A DNA stretch of 10,888 nucleotides from positions 1 through 10,888 of the forward strand of contig JBEIHH010000091.1 in assembly GCA_040381475.1 (NCBI GenBank), given 5' to 3'. Below, one piece after another: positions 1 through 6,910 of this stretch. A program made the translations under genes and the position numbers. The notes beneath the pieces are model-generated. The model saw only the letters and a list, made by a program, of their open reading frames with translations, ran no database searches and had not been told where the DNA came from. Every line of letters begins with the position of its first letter. The first letter of the stretch is position 1. The stretch comes from JAIBBG01 sp040381475 (lineage in GTDB: Bacteria; Bacteroidota; Bacteroidia; Flavobacteriales_D; Sanyastnellaceae).

Positions 1-179
1 AACATGATATTAGAAAAAATCATGATTGTCGTCAACAAAGTCAATCTCATATTTCCAGATCAAGTATTACTTCGTAAAAGTAACTGTGAAAATCAGGCCA
101 AATTGTTAGACACAGGAAAACTTGCCAATGGCAGACTATGAAAAAGTCAGTGAAATAGTGCCTTTTGAATAGAAAAGCA

Positions 180-2348
180 TTATCTGTTCAGGAAAACCCA
201 GCCCCTGAGTGTTTTTTCGTTTTTTTCGATTCCACCGGCTGTGAGTTGCCATTGGTAGAGTCCATTCGGACAATAGTATTCACCCTCAGAATGGGCTTTT
301 TTTTCGTAGTCGCCCTGACGCATGTCTCCCATCCATACATCCTTGTAGTCTTTGGCTTTGAATACTACGTCGCCCCACCGATTAAAGACCGTAAAATCGA
401 ATTTAACCGGCGGATAGGTAAAGTAAACCTGAAGCACATCGTTTAGGCCATCATCATTTGGCGTAAAGCTATTTGGTACATAAAATCCGAATTCATCCCG
501 CACTTCAATGTATCCGGTCATATCATCCCGACAGCCGGCAGTATCAGTGGCAACAAGATGCACTTCGTATACACCCGCTTCATAAGGCAGGAGCAGATCC
601 CACACTTCAAGGTTGCTCGTCAGCGTATCCTCCGTGATCATCGTAGTATCTGCAAAAGCAATGGTCCAAAGCAATGAGTCGTAATTTTCACTGAGACTGG
701 TTAAAATTACAGCAGGGTTTTTCAATGGGACTATCCATTCGGAGGATTCGAAGTTGGCGATAACCGGCAATGGCTCGGTGATAGTGAAATTGTAACCAAC
801 CGTGCATTCGGGAGAATGAATGATATTCATGTTGTATTCACCTGCACAAAGATTGCCGAATTCAATTTCCGAACCAGTGTCCTGGTTGCCGCTGAAGATG
901 ACGGTTATTGCATCCGGATTGTTGTTCGTTACCAGAAGTGAGCCGTTACAGATGTCGAAACAAGTCGCATTCGTTGTAGTGATATTTACTTCCGGAGGAT
1001 AATTGAATGTTACCTGAAAAGAATCTTCGGTTATGCAATCACCACTTGTGATTGAAACCTGAACCTGAAATGTCCCTGCATCTGTTGCTGATATTTCGGT
1101 GGTTGTCGAATTTGGACTTTCGATATCTACCGCAGGATCTGATGTCCAGCTGATACTTCCACCTTGCCACGTAGCATCAAAAGTTGCGGAGAGCGAACAC
1201 AGCGTTGTGTCATCAGGTATATCCAAGGTGGCAGATTGCGATGAAATATTCACAGATTCCAACACACTGCACCCGATACCATCAGTGATTTCTACATTAT
1301 AAACGCCGGCATTGATATCTTGAAGTGGGAAATTGCCTTCTACATTGCCGTTTACTTCAACAATGTATGGAGGAATATCATCATTGTCATCTATTGCAAT
1401 ATCCAGGCTAGCTCCGACACCATTGCAGCCCGAGGTGGTCACAAGCGAGAACGAAAATCCACCGGCTAACTCAAGCGCAATTGGCATTGCAACTTCATTG
1501 CCGCAGATATCCGCCAACACAGCACCATTGCTCATTAGATTGACATTCAACGTTTGCAGCAAAGGGAGCGGCCCAAGTGTTAGGGTTAATTCTGAAGAAA
1601 AATCTTCGTTTGCAACATCGAATGCGGTAACCGTAATATCCGGAACGTCGAAGCTGAAGTCACCTGCATTGAGGTCAGCAACAACAATGTCTTCGTCGAA
1701 GATTAGAGAAAGTTCTCCGGTACACCAGGAGAAGTTATAATCAACAAGTTGTGGTGGCGTTTCGTCGAAAATACTGACACCTGAGTCATTGAAGTCTAGC
1801 GTATAACCGTCGAGTGTTGAGCTGAAATTCATTACGACCAGCGCATAAACATGGCCTTCGATAACATTCAGATCCGCGTTGAAAGGGGGACCATTCAGAT
1901 CTCCAGGACCATTGTTGTTACCAAAGCCACCCTCGTCACTTGAAATTCCGGTTGGGCCTTCAATGCCTCCGGCAAGTCCGTAAGAATTGCAGCTCACTTC
2001 AGGAGATGCCCCCGTCATGATGCCCGGACAGCCCCCATCGGTGATGTCAAACAACGACCAGTCGTAGTCGTCATCATCATCATTGGGCTGAAGAATAAAA
2101 CTGAGTGTTCCGTCGGTTTGGGGCGAAAAAACATACCAGGCGCTATTGAATTCCCCTCCGGTCTGACATGTGCCGGGTGCAACCTCAAAAATCTGGCCTG
2201 TCCCGGCCGGAGAGTCTTGTTCCTCATAAATAGCATTGCAGACAGAAACAGCGCTATTGCAGTCGCTGTTATTCTGTCCATAGCCAGTCATAAGCCCCTG
2301 GAATAACAGACTAAACAACAGCAAAAGTTGCCAAGCATTGGTTTTCAT
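180..2348 (-). CDS. Secreted multi-domain surface protein with T9SS type B (gliding-motility-associated) C-terminal sorting domain
   Basis: A 722-residue exported protein whose specific role is unknown. Residues 1-25 form a signal peptide (MKTN, a leucine-rich core, then GYGQ). Residues about 28-190 look like the beta-sandwich domain common at the N-terminus of these proteins, with an acidic stretch of five aspartates (90-94) that may bind calcium. Residues about 198-295 resemble a bacterial Ig-like domain. Residues about 300-370 and 454-526 resemble SprB-type repeats (the second has NATCFDICNGS and ends in ITEP), separated by an Ig-like stretch. Residues about 528-617 are PKD-like. From residue 619 a type B sorting domain is clear: VPNSFTPNDDGLND, FNRWGDVVF, then a GLYQWQL segment and a terminal RGWVFLNR. 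By family knowledge it crosses the inner membrane by Sec and the outer membrane by T9SS, and adhesion or gliding are possible roles. The ATG at 2348 is supported by the signal peptide and by a promoter box just upstream. The export call is secure; the middle-domain names are approximate. Confidence 0.93.
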   Translation of the reverse strand: MKTNAWQLLLLFSLLFQGLMTGYGQNNSDCNSAVSVCNAIYEEQDSPAGTGQIFEVAPGTCQTGGEFNSAWYVFSPQTDGTLSFILQPNDDDDDYDWSLFDITDGGCPGIMTGASPEVSCNSYGLAGGIEGPTGISSDEGGFGNNNGPGDLNGPPFNADLNVIEGHVYALVVMNFSSTLDGYTLDFNDSGVSIFDETPPQLVDYNFSWCTGELSLIFDEDIVVADLNAGDFSFDVPDITVTAFDVANEDFSSELTLTLGPLPLLQTLNVNLMSNGAVLADICGNEVAMPIALELAGGFSFSLVTTSGCNGVGASLDIAIDDNDDIPPYIVEVNGNVEGNFPLQDINAGVYNVEITDGIGCSVLESVNISSQSATLDIPDDTTLCSLSATFDATWQGGSISWTSDPAVDIESPNSTTTEISATDAGTFQVQVSITSGDCITEDSFQVTFNYPPEVNITTTNATCFDICNGSLLVTNNNPDAITVIFSGNQDTGSEIEFGNLCAGEYNMNIIHSPECTVGYNFTITEPLPVIANFESSEWIVPLKNPAVILTSLSENYDSLLWTIAFADTTMITEDTLTSNLEVWDLLLPYEAGVYEVHLVATDTAGCRDDMTGYIEVRDEFGFYVPNSFTPNDDGLNDVLQVYFTYPPVKFDFTVFNRWGDVVFKAKDYKDVWMGDMRQGDYEKKAHSEGEYYCPNGLYQWQLTAGGIEKNEKTLRGWVFLNR

Positions 2349-2359
2349 AGTGTTCTGCG

Positions 2360-2367
2360 CAAAGTTA
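2360..2367 (-). promoter_or_regulatory. Bacteroidota-type -7 promoter box for the type B sorted protein
   Basis: Read on the minus strand the sequence is TAACTTTG, a full match to the Bacteroidota -7 consensus TAnnTTTG. It ends 11 bases before the ATG at 2348, implying a very short leader. No good TTG-type -33 box is visible at the usual spacing; the nearest TTG (2397-2395) is about 27 bases away. The call therefore rests on the -7 box and its position. It suggests this gene can be transcribed separately from the PH-domain gene upstream. Confidence 0.5.
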
Positions 2368-2435
2368 CTCGATCAGAGGCTAACTCATACGCATCAATGA
2401 CAACCAAAAACCGGCTCAGGTTGCACATACATATA

Positions 2436-2840
2436 TCATATAGAATCAATAGCAGGATTGATCTTTTTGAGGTCGGCAATAAATCCGGCTTTATCCAAAG
2501 GTGAAAGCAGAATGAAACCGCTTTTACTATATTGAATTTCTAACCTGTCCAGAGAGGTTGCAGGAGAACTCCAAGGGTTCCGGCTTGGTCTGATTCTTTG
2601 CATACTGTGAATATCAATTTCCTGATTAAATAAAAAGCCACAAAGTATCAGTAGTCTGGTATCATCAATGATATATCGTGTAGTTAAAAATAAATAGGCA
2701 ATCAAGATTGCAAGTGTGGAGGCAATCATTACAGCAGGCCATGCAGGTCCCTGAATAAGCCCCATTACAATCACAAATCCAAGGGCAAGTGAGATGGGAA
2801 TAACCAATTCAAAACCGATTTTGGATTTGTAGATTTTCAT
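2436..2840 (-). CDS. Small membrane protein with bacterial PH-like domain (bPH_4/YyaB-like family)
   Basis: A 134-residue protein of unknown function. Two hydrophobic segments (about residues 11-28 and 33-52) make a helical hairpin that would sit in the inner membrane, leaving residues about 55-134 in the cytoplasm. The soluble part starts with a short strand (RYIIDDTRLLI) and contains IRPSRNPWSSPATSLDRLEI, the pattern I associate with the bPH_4 (formerly DUF1200) family. The family has no established biochemical role and is usually read as a PH-like fold. The gene has its own intergenic region upstream with a strong inverted repeat. It lies 87 bases upstream of the type B sorted protein on the same strand, but that gene has its own promoter box, so an operon is not certain. 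The ATG at 2840 fits the hairpin topology. Confidence 0.82.
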   Translation of the reverse strand: MKIYKSKIGFELVIPISLALGFVIVMGLIQGPAWPAVMIASTLAILIAYLFLTTRYIIDDTRLLILCGFLFNQEIDIHSMQRIRPSRNPWSSPATSLDRLEIQYSKSGFILLSPLDKAGFIADLKKINPAIDSI

Positions 2841-2871
2841 AGAATCGTGCCAACTTAGTGAGTTCGAATTA

Positions 2872-2895
2872 TTGTTGTAAATTTATTTGCAACAA
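2872..2895. repeat. 10-bp inverted repeat with 4-base loop in divergent intergenic region
   Basis: TTGTTGTAAA (2872-2881) pairs with TTTGCAACAA (2886-2895) across a TTTA loop. Nine pairs are Watson-Crick and one is T-G. It lies 31 bases upstream of the PH-domain gene start at 2840, roughly where a promoter would be read on the minus strand, so an operator for a dimeric regulator is possible. A transcript hairpin is the alternative. It has no adjoining T-tract, so a terminator is unlikely. The structure is directly visible; its role is inferred. Confidence 0.5.
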
Positions 2896-2976
2896 CTGTT
2901 TTAACCAACGAAATGGAACAGAAATATTTTGTGTTTATCTTCAGATAAAAAATCAGTTTCGGGCAGCTATGACAAA

Positions 2977-2999
2977 GCCTGCAAACTATTTGCGCAGGC
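2977..2999. repeat. GC-rich bulged hairpin in divergent intergenic region
   Basis: GCCTGCAAA (2977-2985) pairs with TTTGC (2989-2993) and AGGC (2996-2999) around a CTA loop, leaving GC at 2994-2995 as a two-base bulge. That gives nine paired bases, five of them G-C. No run of T follows on either strand, so it does not look like an intrinsic terminator. It sits upstream of the promoter box at 3094, outside the predicted mak transcript. It could be a protein-binding site or part of an unrecognised small RNA. Confidence 0.35.
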
Positions 3000-3028
3000 A
3001 CTGAAATAATATACAGACCTTGCAGACG

Positions 3029-3036
3029 ATCGCGAT
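3029..3036. promoter_or_regulatory. Short perfect palindrome, possible operator
   Basis: ATCGCGAT is an 8-base perfect palindrome about 58 bases upstream of the -7 box at 3094. It is short enough to arise by chance, and I list it only because it lies in the regulatory region of the mak-glgB pair next to the other inverted repeats. Confidence 0.15.
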
Positions 3037-3093
3037 TGCGGGAATTTTATTTTTCTGTAATGTGTGATCAATGATATTGAATTGCAATAAGTG

Positions 3094-3101
3094 TATCTTT
3101 G
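3094..3101 (+). promoter_or_regulatory. Bacteroidota-type -7 promoter box for mak-glgB
   Basis: TATCTTTG matches the consensus TAnnTTTG exactly. It ends 17 bases before the ATG at 3119, so transcription would start near 3106-3110, giving a leader of about ten bases. The -33 element is weak; the nearest TTG triplets (3077-3079 and 3082-3084) are too close for normal spacing. The position of this box makes the further-upstream in-frame ATG at 3071 unlikely to be used, because it would lie outside the transcript. Confidence 0.5.
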
Positions 3102-3118
3102 ACACTTACTATCTCAAC

Positions 3119-4705
3119 ATGATATCAATTACACTCAGCGAAGGCTGGAATGGTTTCGGATCTGAGCCTCAGGTTTTGGAGGAGTTGCTCGGGTCACTGC
3201 ATGAGTATTTCAAATCTTCCAGATGGTTTGGAGGAAAAGCTTACCAACTGCATTCAATTGTATGTGATCACTGTTTGGCGTTGGATCACGAAGGCAACAG
3301 GTTCTACCTGGTAATAGCAGAAACCAATTATCTGGATCATGATCCGGAATACTACTTATTACCTTTGGCACTGGACAATGACAAAGACTCACCGGCAAAC
3401 TCCAGGCTGGCTCAATTTGGAGATGAATGGATTGTGGATGCAGTTTTCTCAGTAAAATTTCATCGCGCGCTTTTCGAAAACATCATGGCTGATAAAACGG
3501 CCAAAACCAGCAATGGCACTTTGAACTTCGACCGTGGTGTTGGTTTGAACAGCGCACAACAATATCAGTCTTCAAGAAACCCGGGTGTTGATCAGAGCAA
3601 CAGCAGCATATTTCTGAACGAAAAGTATTTCATGAAGATTTACAGGAAACTATTTCTGCAAACCAATCCTGAAGTTGAAACGCTTAAATTTCTGACTGAA
3701 ACCGGAGGATACAAGCATGCTCCGGCATACAGGGGAAGTCTTATCTGGGAAAGAAGCAAAACAGCCCCGGTTACGTTTGCTCTGTTGATGTACAAAGTAG
3801 AGGCAATCAAAGACAATTGGGCCAGCACTGGTGATGAGCTGAATGATTTTCTACAGGCCTTTGTAAAAGGATATTTTTCTATACATGAATTTGTTTTTGA
3901 TCATGTCCAGTTGCTGGCTAGACGAACTGCAGAAATGCACTCAGCACTTGCCAACGACACTTCTGATAAGTCATTCAAAGTCGAAAAATTCACTCCAAAA
4001 TACCGCGGGTGGTTGTACCACCATTTGAAGAGTTTGCTTGATGGCCGACTTCAAATGCTCGAATCGAACAGTCATTTGCTCGACGAAGAAGCGAGTCGTA
4101 TGGCATTAATACTTCGCGAGAAGAGAGACGTATTGCTGAGGTTTTTTGATAAAATAAAAAAGAAGCCACTCAAGAGTTTGCGCACCAGAATTCATGGAGA
4201 CTATCATTTAGGACAGGTCCTGCATACAGGTAATGACTTCATCATCATCGATTTTGAGGGTGAGCCCGAGAGCAGCATTGCAGATAGAAAAATCAAACAT
4301 TCGCCGCTCAAAGATGTGGCAGGTATGATTCGTTCTTTCCATTATGCGGTGAGTGCGAAACTTTTTTACAGCAACGAAACGAAACATGCCGATAAAGTCA
4401 GACTTCAGAGCGCTGCCGATCGATGGTTTTATTTGATCAGAGAAACGTTCACAGAGACTTATCTTGCAGCTTTGGGTAAAGAACAGAAATTGTATGCAAG
4501 CAAGGCTGAGATCAATTTTCTTTTTTTACTTCACTTGCTTGAGAAAGCAATATATGAGGTGGGATACGAACTCAATGGCAGACCCGATTGGCTTAAGATT
4601 CCGCTGAAAGGAATAGAACAGGTGATCAATGAACTTGAAAATACGAGGATTAATATATTCAATACAACAGACTCTCAATGGCGAAGAAAAAAGTGGAGAC
4701 AATAA
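3119..4705 (+). CDS. mak: Maltokinase (maltose-1-phosphate-forming kinase, TreS-associated type)
   Basis: A 528-residue cytoplasmic kinase that, by family, uses ATP to phosphorylate maltose to alpha-maltose 1-phosphate, the donor for GlgE-type glucan synthesis. Residues 34-40 (SRWFGGK) are the maltokinase N-terminal cap signature. MKIYRKL at 172-178 carries the likely ATP-contacting lysine (K173). RRTAEMH is the expected helix motif. HGDYHLGQ starting at H359 supplies the catalytic-loop aspartate D361, and DFEGEP at 378-383 supplies the metal-binding aspartate D378, followed by SPLKDVAGM. The C-terminal RPDWLKIPLKGI is also typical. Cap-domain details resemble the kinase module often fused to trehalose synthase. 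An in-frame ATG at 3071 would add 16 residues, but a promoter box lies downstream of it and SRWFGGK is already well placed from 3119. The last 28 bases overlap glgB. The substrate is assigned by family, not shown. Confidence 0.9.
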   Translation: MISITLSEGWNGFGSEPQVLEELLGSLHEYFKSSRWFGGKAYQLHSIVCDHCLALDHEGNRFYLVIAETNYLDHDPEYYLLPLALDNDKDSPANSRLAQFGDEWIVDAVFSVKFHRALFENIMADKTAKTSNGTLNFDRGVGLNSAQQYQSSRNPGVDQSNSSIFLNEKYFMKIYRKLFLQTNPEVETLKFLTETGGYKHAPAYRGSLIWERSKTAPVTFALLMYKVEAIKDNWASTGDELNDFLQAFVKGYFSIHEFVFDHVQLLARRTAEMHSALANDTSDKSFKVEKFTPKYRGWLYHHLKSLLDGRLQMLESNSHLLDEEASRMALILREKRDVLLRFFDKIKKKPLKSLRTRIHGDYHLGQVLHTGNDFIIIDFEGEPESSIADRKIKHSPLKDVAGMIRSFHYAVSAKLFYSNETKHADKVRLQSAADRWFYLIRETFTETYLAALGKEQKLYASKAEINFLFLLHLLEKAIYEVGYELNGRPDWLKIPLKGIEQVINELENTRINIFNTTDSQWRRKKWRQ

Positions 4706-6807
4706 AGAAAGAGGCCAAAACAACTGGAGCAGCTAAGAAATCAGCCACCTCCGGAACGAAAACTGTGACCGCAAAGAAATCAGCGGTCGCATCAAAGAAA
4801 TCAACAGAAGCAAAAGTTCCTGCAAAGAAGGCAGCGACTAAGAATAAGAAAGTGAATGTCATTCAAAAGATTGATCATCCCGGCAATGCCGTGCCGTATT
4901 CGTTATTTAGTGATTTTGATGTTTCGCTTTTTCAAAGCGGAAAGCATTTTCGATTGTATCGTCATTTCGGGGCTCACACAGAGGAGCTGGATGGTATGAA
5001 AGGAACATATTTTTCCGTTTGGGCACCCAATGCCCAATCAGTTTCTGTCGTAGGAAATTTCAATCACTGGAATGCGGCAACACATCCTTTGTTTGTCAGA
5101 TGGGACAGCAGTGGTATCTGGGAAGCATTCTTACCGGGTATCCCTTCGGGAGAAGTCTATAAATATGCCATTCGCACTTCAAACGGAGAGTTGATTGAAA
5201 AGGCTGATCCTTTTGGTTTTTTCTGGGAGCACCGGCCGAATACAGGTACTATCAGTTGGGATCTTGAATATCAATGGAAGGACAGAAAATGGATGGATAC
5301 GAGGGCGACAAAAAACGCCTTACAGGCACCATACGCAGTATATGAAGTTCATCTTGCATCATGGAGACGTGATCCATCTGATCCGGATCGTTTTCTTTCA
5401 TACCGCGAAATTGCTGACGCGCTTGTTCCATATGTAAAGGATATGGGTTTTACCCATGTGGAAATGATGCCTGTAATGGAATATCCTTTTGACGGATCAT
5501 GGGGTTATCAGGTAACCGGTTATTTTGCTCCGTCCTCGCGCTTTGGTAGTCCGCAGGATTTTATGGCCCTTGTTGATGAATTGCACAAAGCCGGTATTGG
5601 GGTTATTCTCGATTGGGTGCCCGCGCATTTTCCCGGCGACGCACATGCTTTGTACAAATTTGATGGTACTCATTTGTATGAGCATGAAGATATGCGCAAA
5701 GGCTATCATCCTGACTGGAAGAGCTATATTTTTAATCTTGGCAGAAATGAAGTCCGCTCATTCATGATGAGCAGTGCTTTGTTCTGGCTTGATGTCTATC
5801 ATGCAGACGGTTTGCGTGTAGATGCAGTGGCAAGTATGTTGTATCTGGATTATTCGCGAAACGCCGGTGAATGGATTCCAAATGAACACGGCGGAAGAGA
5901 GAATCTTGAATCGGTTTCTTTCTTCAAAGAAATGAATGAGACCATCTATTCTGAATATCAAGGCACACAAACCATTGCCGAAGAAAGTACCTCATGGCCG
6001 GGTGTATCACGTCCTACCTACACGGGTGGACTGGGCTTCGGTATGAAATGGATGATGGGCTGGATGAATGATTCGCTTCGGTATTTCGAACGCGATCCTT
6101 ATTACAGGCAATACCATCAGAATGAAATTACGTTTTCTCTTGTATATGCCTTCACCGAAAATTTTATGTTACCGCTTTCGCATGACGAAGTGGTGCATGG
6201 AAAAAAATCATTGATTTACAAGATGCCTGGTGATGACTGGCAGCGATTCGCCAATCTCCGACTTCTTTACCTATGGATGTATACGCATCCGGGATCCAAA
6301 TTGCTGTTTCAGGGCTGCGAATTTGCACAAACCTCCGAATGGCAGCATGACAAAAGTCTCGACTGGCATCTCTTGGATTATTCGCCTCATCGTGGTGTTC
6401 AGTCGCTCGTTAAAGAGCTTAATAAATTGTATGTTACACAGCCTGCGCTGCATGAAAAGTCATTTGAGGTTTCAGGATTCGAATGGATCGATAACACGGA
6501 TCATGCTAACAGCGTGCTGGTTTTTATGCGTAAGGGAAACAACACCGAAGATCATGTATTGATCGTACTTAATTTGACACCGATGCCGAGAAATCAATAT
6601 CGGATTGGTCTGCCATCTGCAGGTGAATATTACGAGTTGATCAATTCTGACGATGTTAGCTTTGGTGGCAGTGGCATGACAAATCGAGCTGTTATTGCTG
6701 AAAAAATACCTTGGCAACACAGGGAATATTCCGCCAATTTTGATTTACCGCCGCTTGGTGGATTCATGCTCAGGCGCAAGAATCAGCGCAACGGAAGAGG
6801 GTTATAA
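4678..6807 (+). CDS. glgB: 1,4-alpha-glucan (glycogen) branching enzyme with lysine/alanine-rich N-terminal tail
   Basis: A 709-residue GH13 enzyme that cuts an alpha-1,4 chain and rejoins it as an alpha-1,6 branch, in the cytoplasm. Residues about 100-190 are the CBM48 domain (FSVWAPNAQSVSVVGNFNHW). The catalytic barrel has DWVPAHFP (D312, H317), GLRVDAV (R380, nucleophile D382), IAEEST (acid/base E435) and SHDEVVHGKKSL (H502, D503), with Y277 in WGYQ. Each lies 23 residues before the E. coli GlgB counterpart (Y300, D335, H340, R403, D405, E458, H525, D526), so the core is intact. Residues 1-64 hold 20 lysines and 12 alanines in AKKS-like repeats, unlike the N1 domain found there in E. coli. 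The ATG at 4678 lies inside mak and is the only ATG after an in-frame stop at 4651; the next ATG codon (residue 107) is inside CBM48. Co-transcription and translational coupling with mak are likely. Confidence 0.97.
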   Translation: MAKKKVETIKKEAKTTGAAKKSATSGTKTVTAKKSAVASKKSTEAKVPAKKAATKNKKVNVIQKIDHPGNAVPYSLFSDFDVSLFQSGKHFRLYRHFGAHTEELDGMKGTYFSVWAPNAQSVSVVGNFNHWNAATHPLFVRWDSSGIWEAFLPGIPSGEVYKYAIRTSNGELIEKADPFGFFWEHRPNTGTISWDLEYQWKDRKWMDTRATKNALQAPYAVYEVHLASWRRDPSDPDRFLSYREIADALVPYVKDMGFTHVEMMPVMEYPFDGSWGYQVTGYFAPSSRFGSPQDFMALVDELHKAGIGVILDWVPAHFPGDAHALYKFDGTHLYEHEDMRKGYHPDWKSYIFNLGRNEVRSFMMSSALFWLDVYHADGLRVDAVASMLYLDYSRNAGEWIPNEHGGRENLESVSFFKEMNETIYSEYQGTQTIAEESTSWPGVSRPTYTGGLGFGMKWMMGWMNDSLRYFERDPYYRQYHQNEITFSLVYAFTENFMLPLSHDEVVHGKKSLIYKMPGDDWQRFANLRLLYLWMYTHPGSKLLFQGCEFAQTSEWQHDKSLDWHLLDYSPHRGVQSLVKELNKLYVTQPALHEKSFEVSGFEWIDNTDHANSVLVFMRKGNNTEDHVLIVLNLTPMPRNQYRIGLPSAGEYYELINSDDVSFGGSGMTNRAVIAEKIPWQHREYSANFDLPPLGGFMLRRKNQRNGRGL

Positions 6808-6817
6808 CATCATTTGA

Positions 6818-6857
6818 TACCAACTTTTGATCAATTCTAAAAGTTGTGTTGTTGGTA
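6818..6857. repeat. Inverted repeats between glgB and the serine hydrolase gene
   Basis: CAACTTTT (6821-6828) and AAAAGTTG (6839-6846) form a perfect 8-bp stem with a 10-base loop, starting 13 bases after the glgB stop. An overlapping alternative pairs TACCAAC (6818-6824) with GTTGGTA (6851-6857). A further direct copy of CAACTTT occurs at 6861-6867. The stem is A+T-rich and has no clear T-run after it, so it is at best a weak terminator or attenuator for the mak-glgB transcript. Confidence 0.35.
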
Positions 6858-6896
6858 AATCAACTTTCGGTAGTCATTAAACGTATACCCATTTAC

Positions 6897-6903
6897 TACC
6901 TTG
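6897..6903 (+). promoter_or_regulatory. Weak -7-like box before the serine hydrolase gene
   Basis: TACCTTG, followed by C, is one T short of TACCTTTG, a form of the Bacteroidota -7 consensus TAnnTTTG. It ends seven bases before the ATG at 6911, closer than the other two boxes here, and I see no matching -33 element at normal spacing. The hydrolase may have its own start here, or may simply be read through from glgB. Confidence 0.25.
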
Positions 6904-6910
6904 CAATTCG

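Noticed and set aside
1..141. Plus-strand frame open from the window edge to a TGA at 139-141 (about 45 codons), with a possible ATG at 4 and an imperfect inverted repeat CATGAT/ATCATG at 3-24
   Set aside because: Too short to judge, no recognisable motif and no upstream context. It might be the tail of a gene outside the window, but chance is equally likely. The 6-bp repeat is weak, and I see nothing else definite in 1-179.
1333..1740. 135-codon open frame on the plus strand, antisense to the type B sorted protein
   Set aside because: It lies wholly within a well-supported gene on the other strand, and its serine/threonine/proline-rich product looks like the reverse reading of the low-complexity beta-rich coding sequence. 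No promoter or motif supports it.
3071..3118. N-terminal extension of mak from the ATG at 3071
   Set aside because: A consensus -7 box (3094-3101) falls inside it, and the added residues (MILNCNKCIFDTYYLN) do not resemble the family.
4659..4862. Hydrophobic 67-codon frame on the minus strand opposite the glgB tail, resembling a membrane peptide
   Set aside because: Phe/Val/Ala-rich antisense products are expected opposite Lys/Ala-rich coding sequence (aag/aaa read back as ctt/ttt). It is a by-product of composition.
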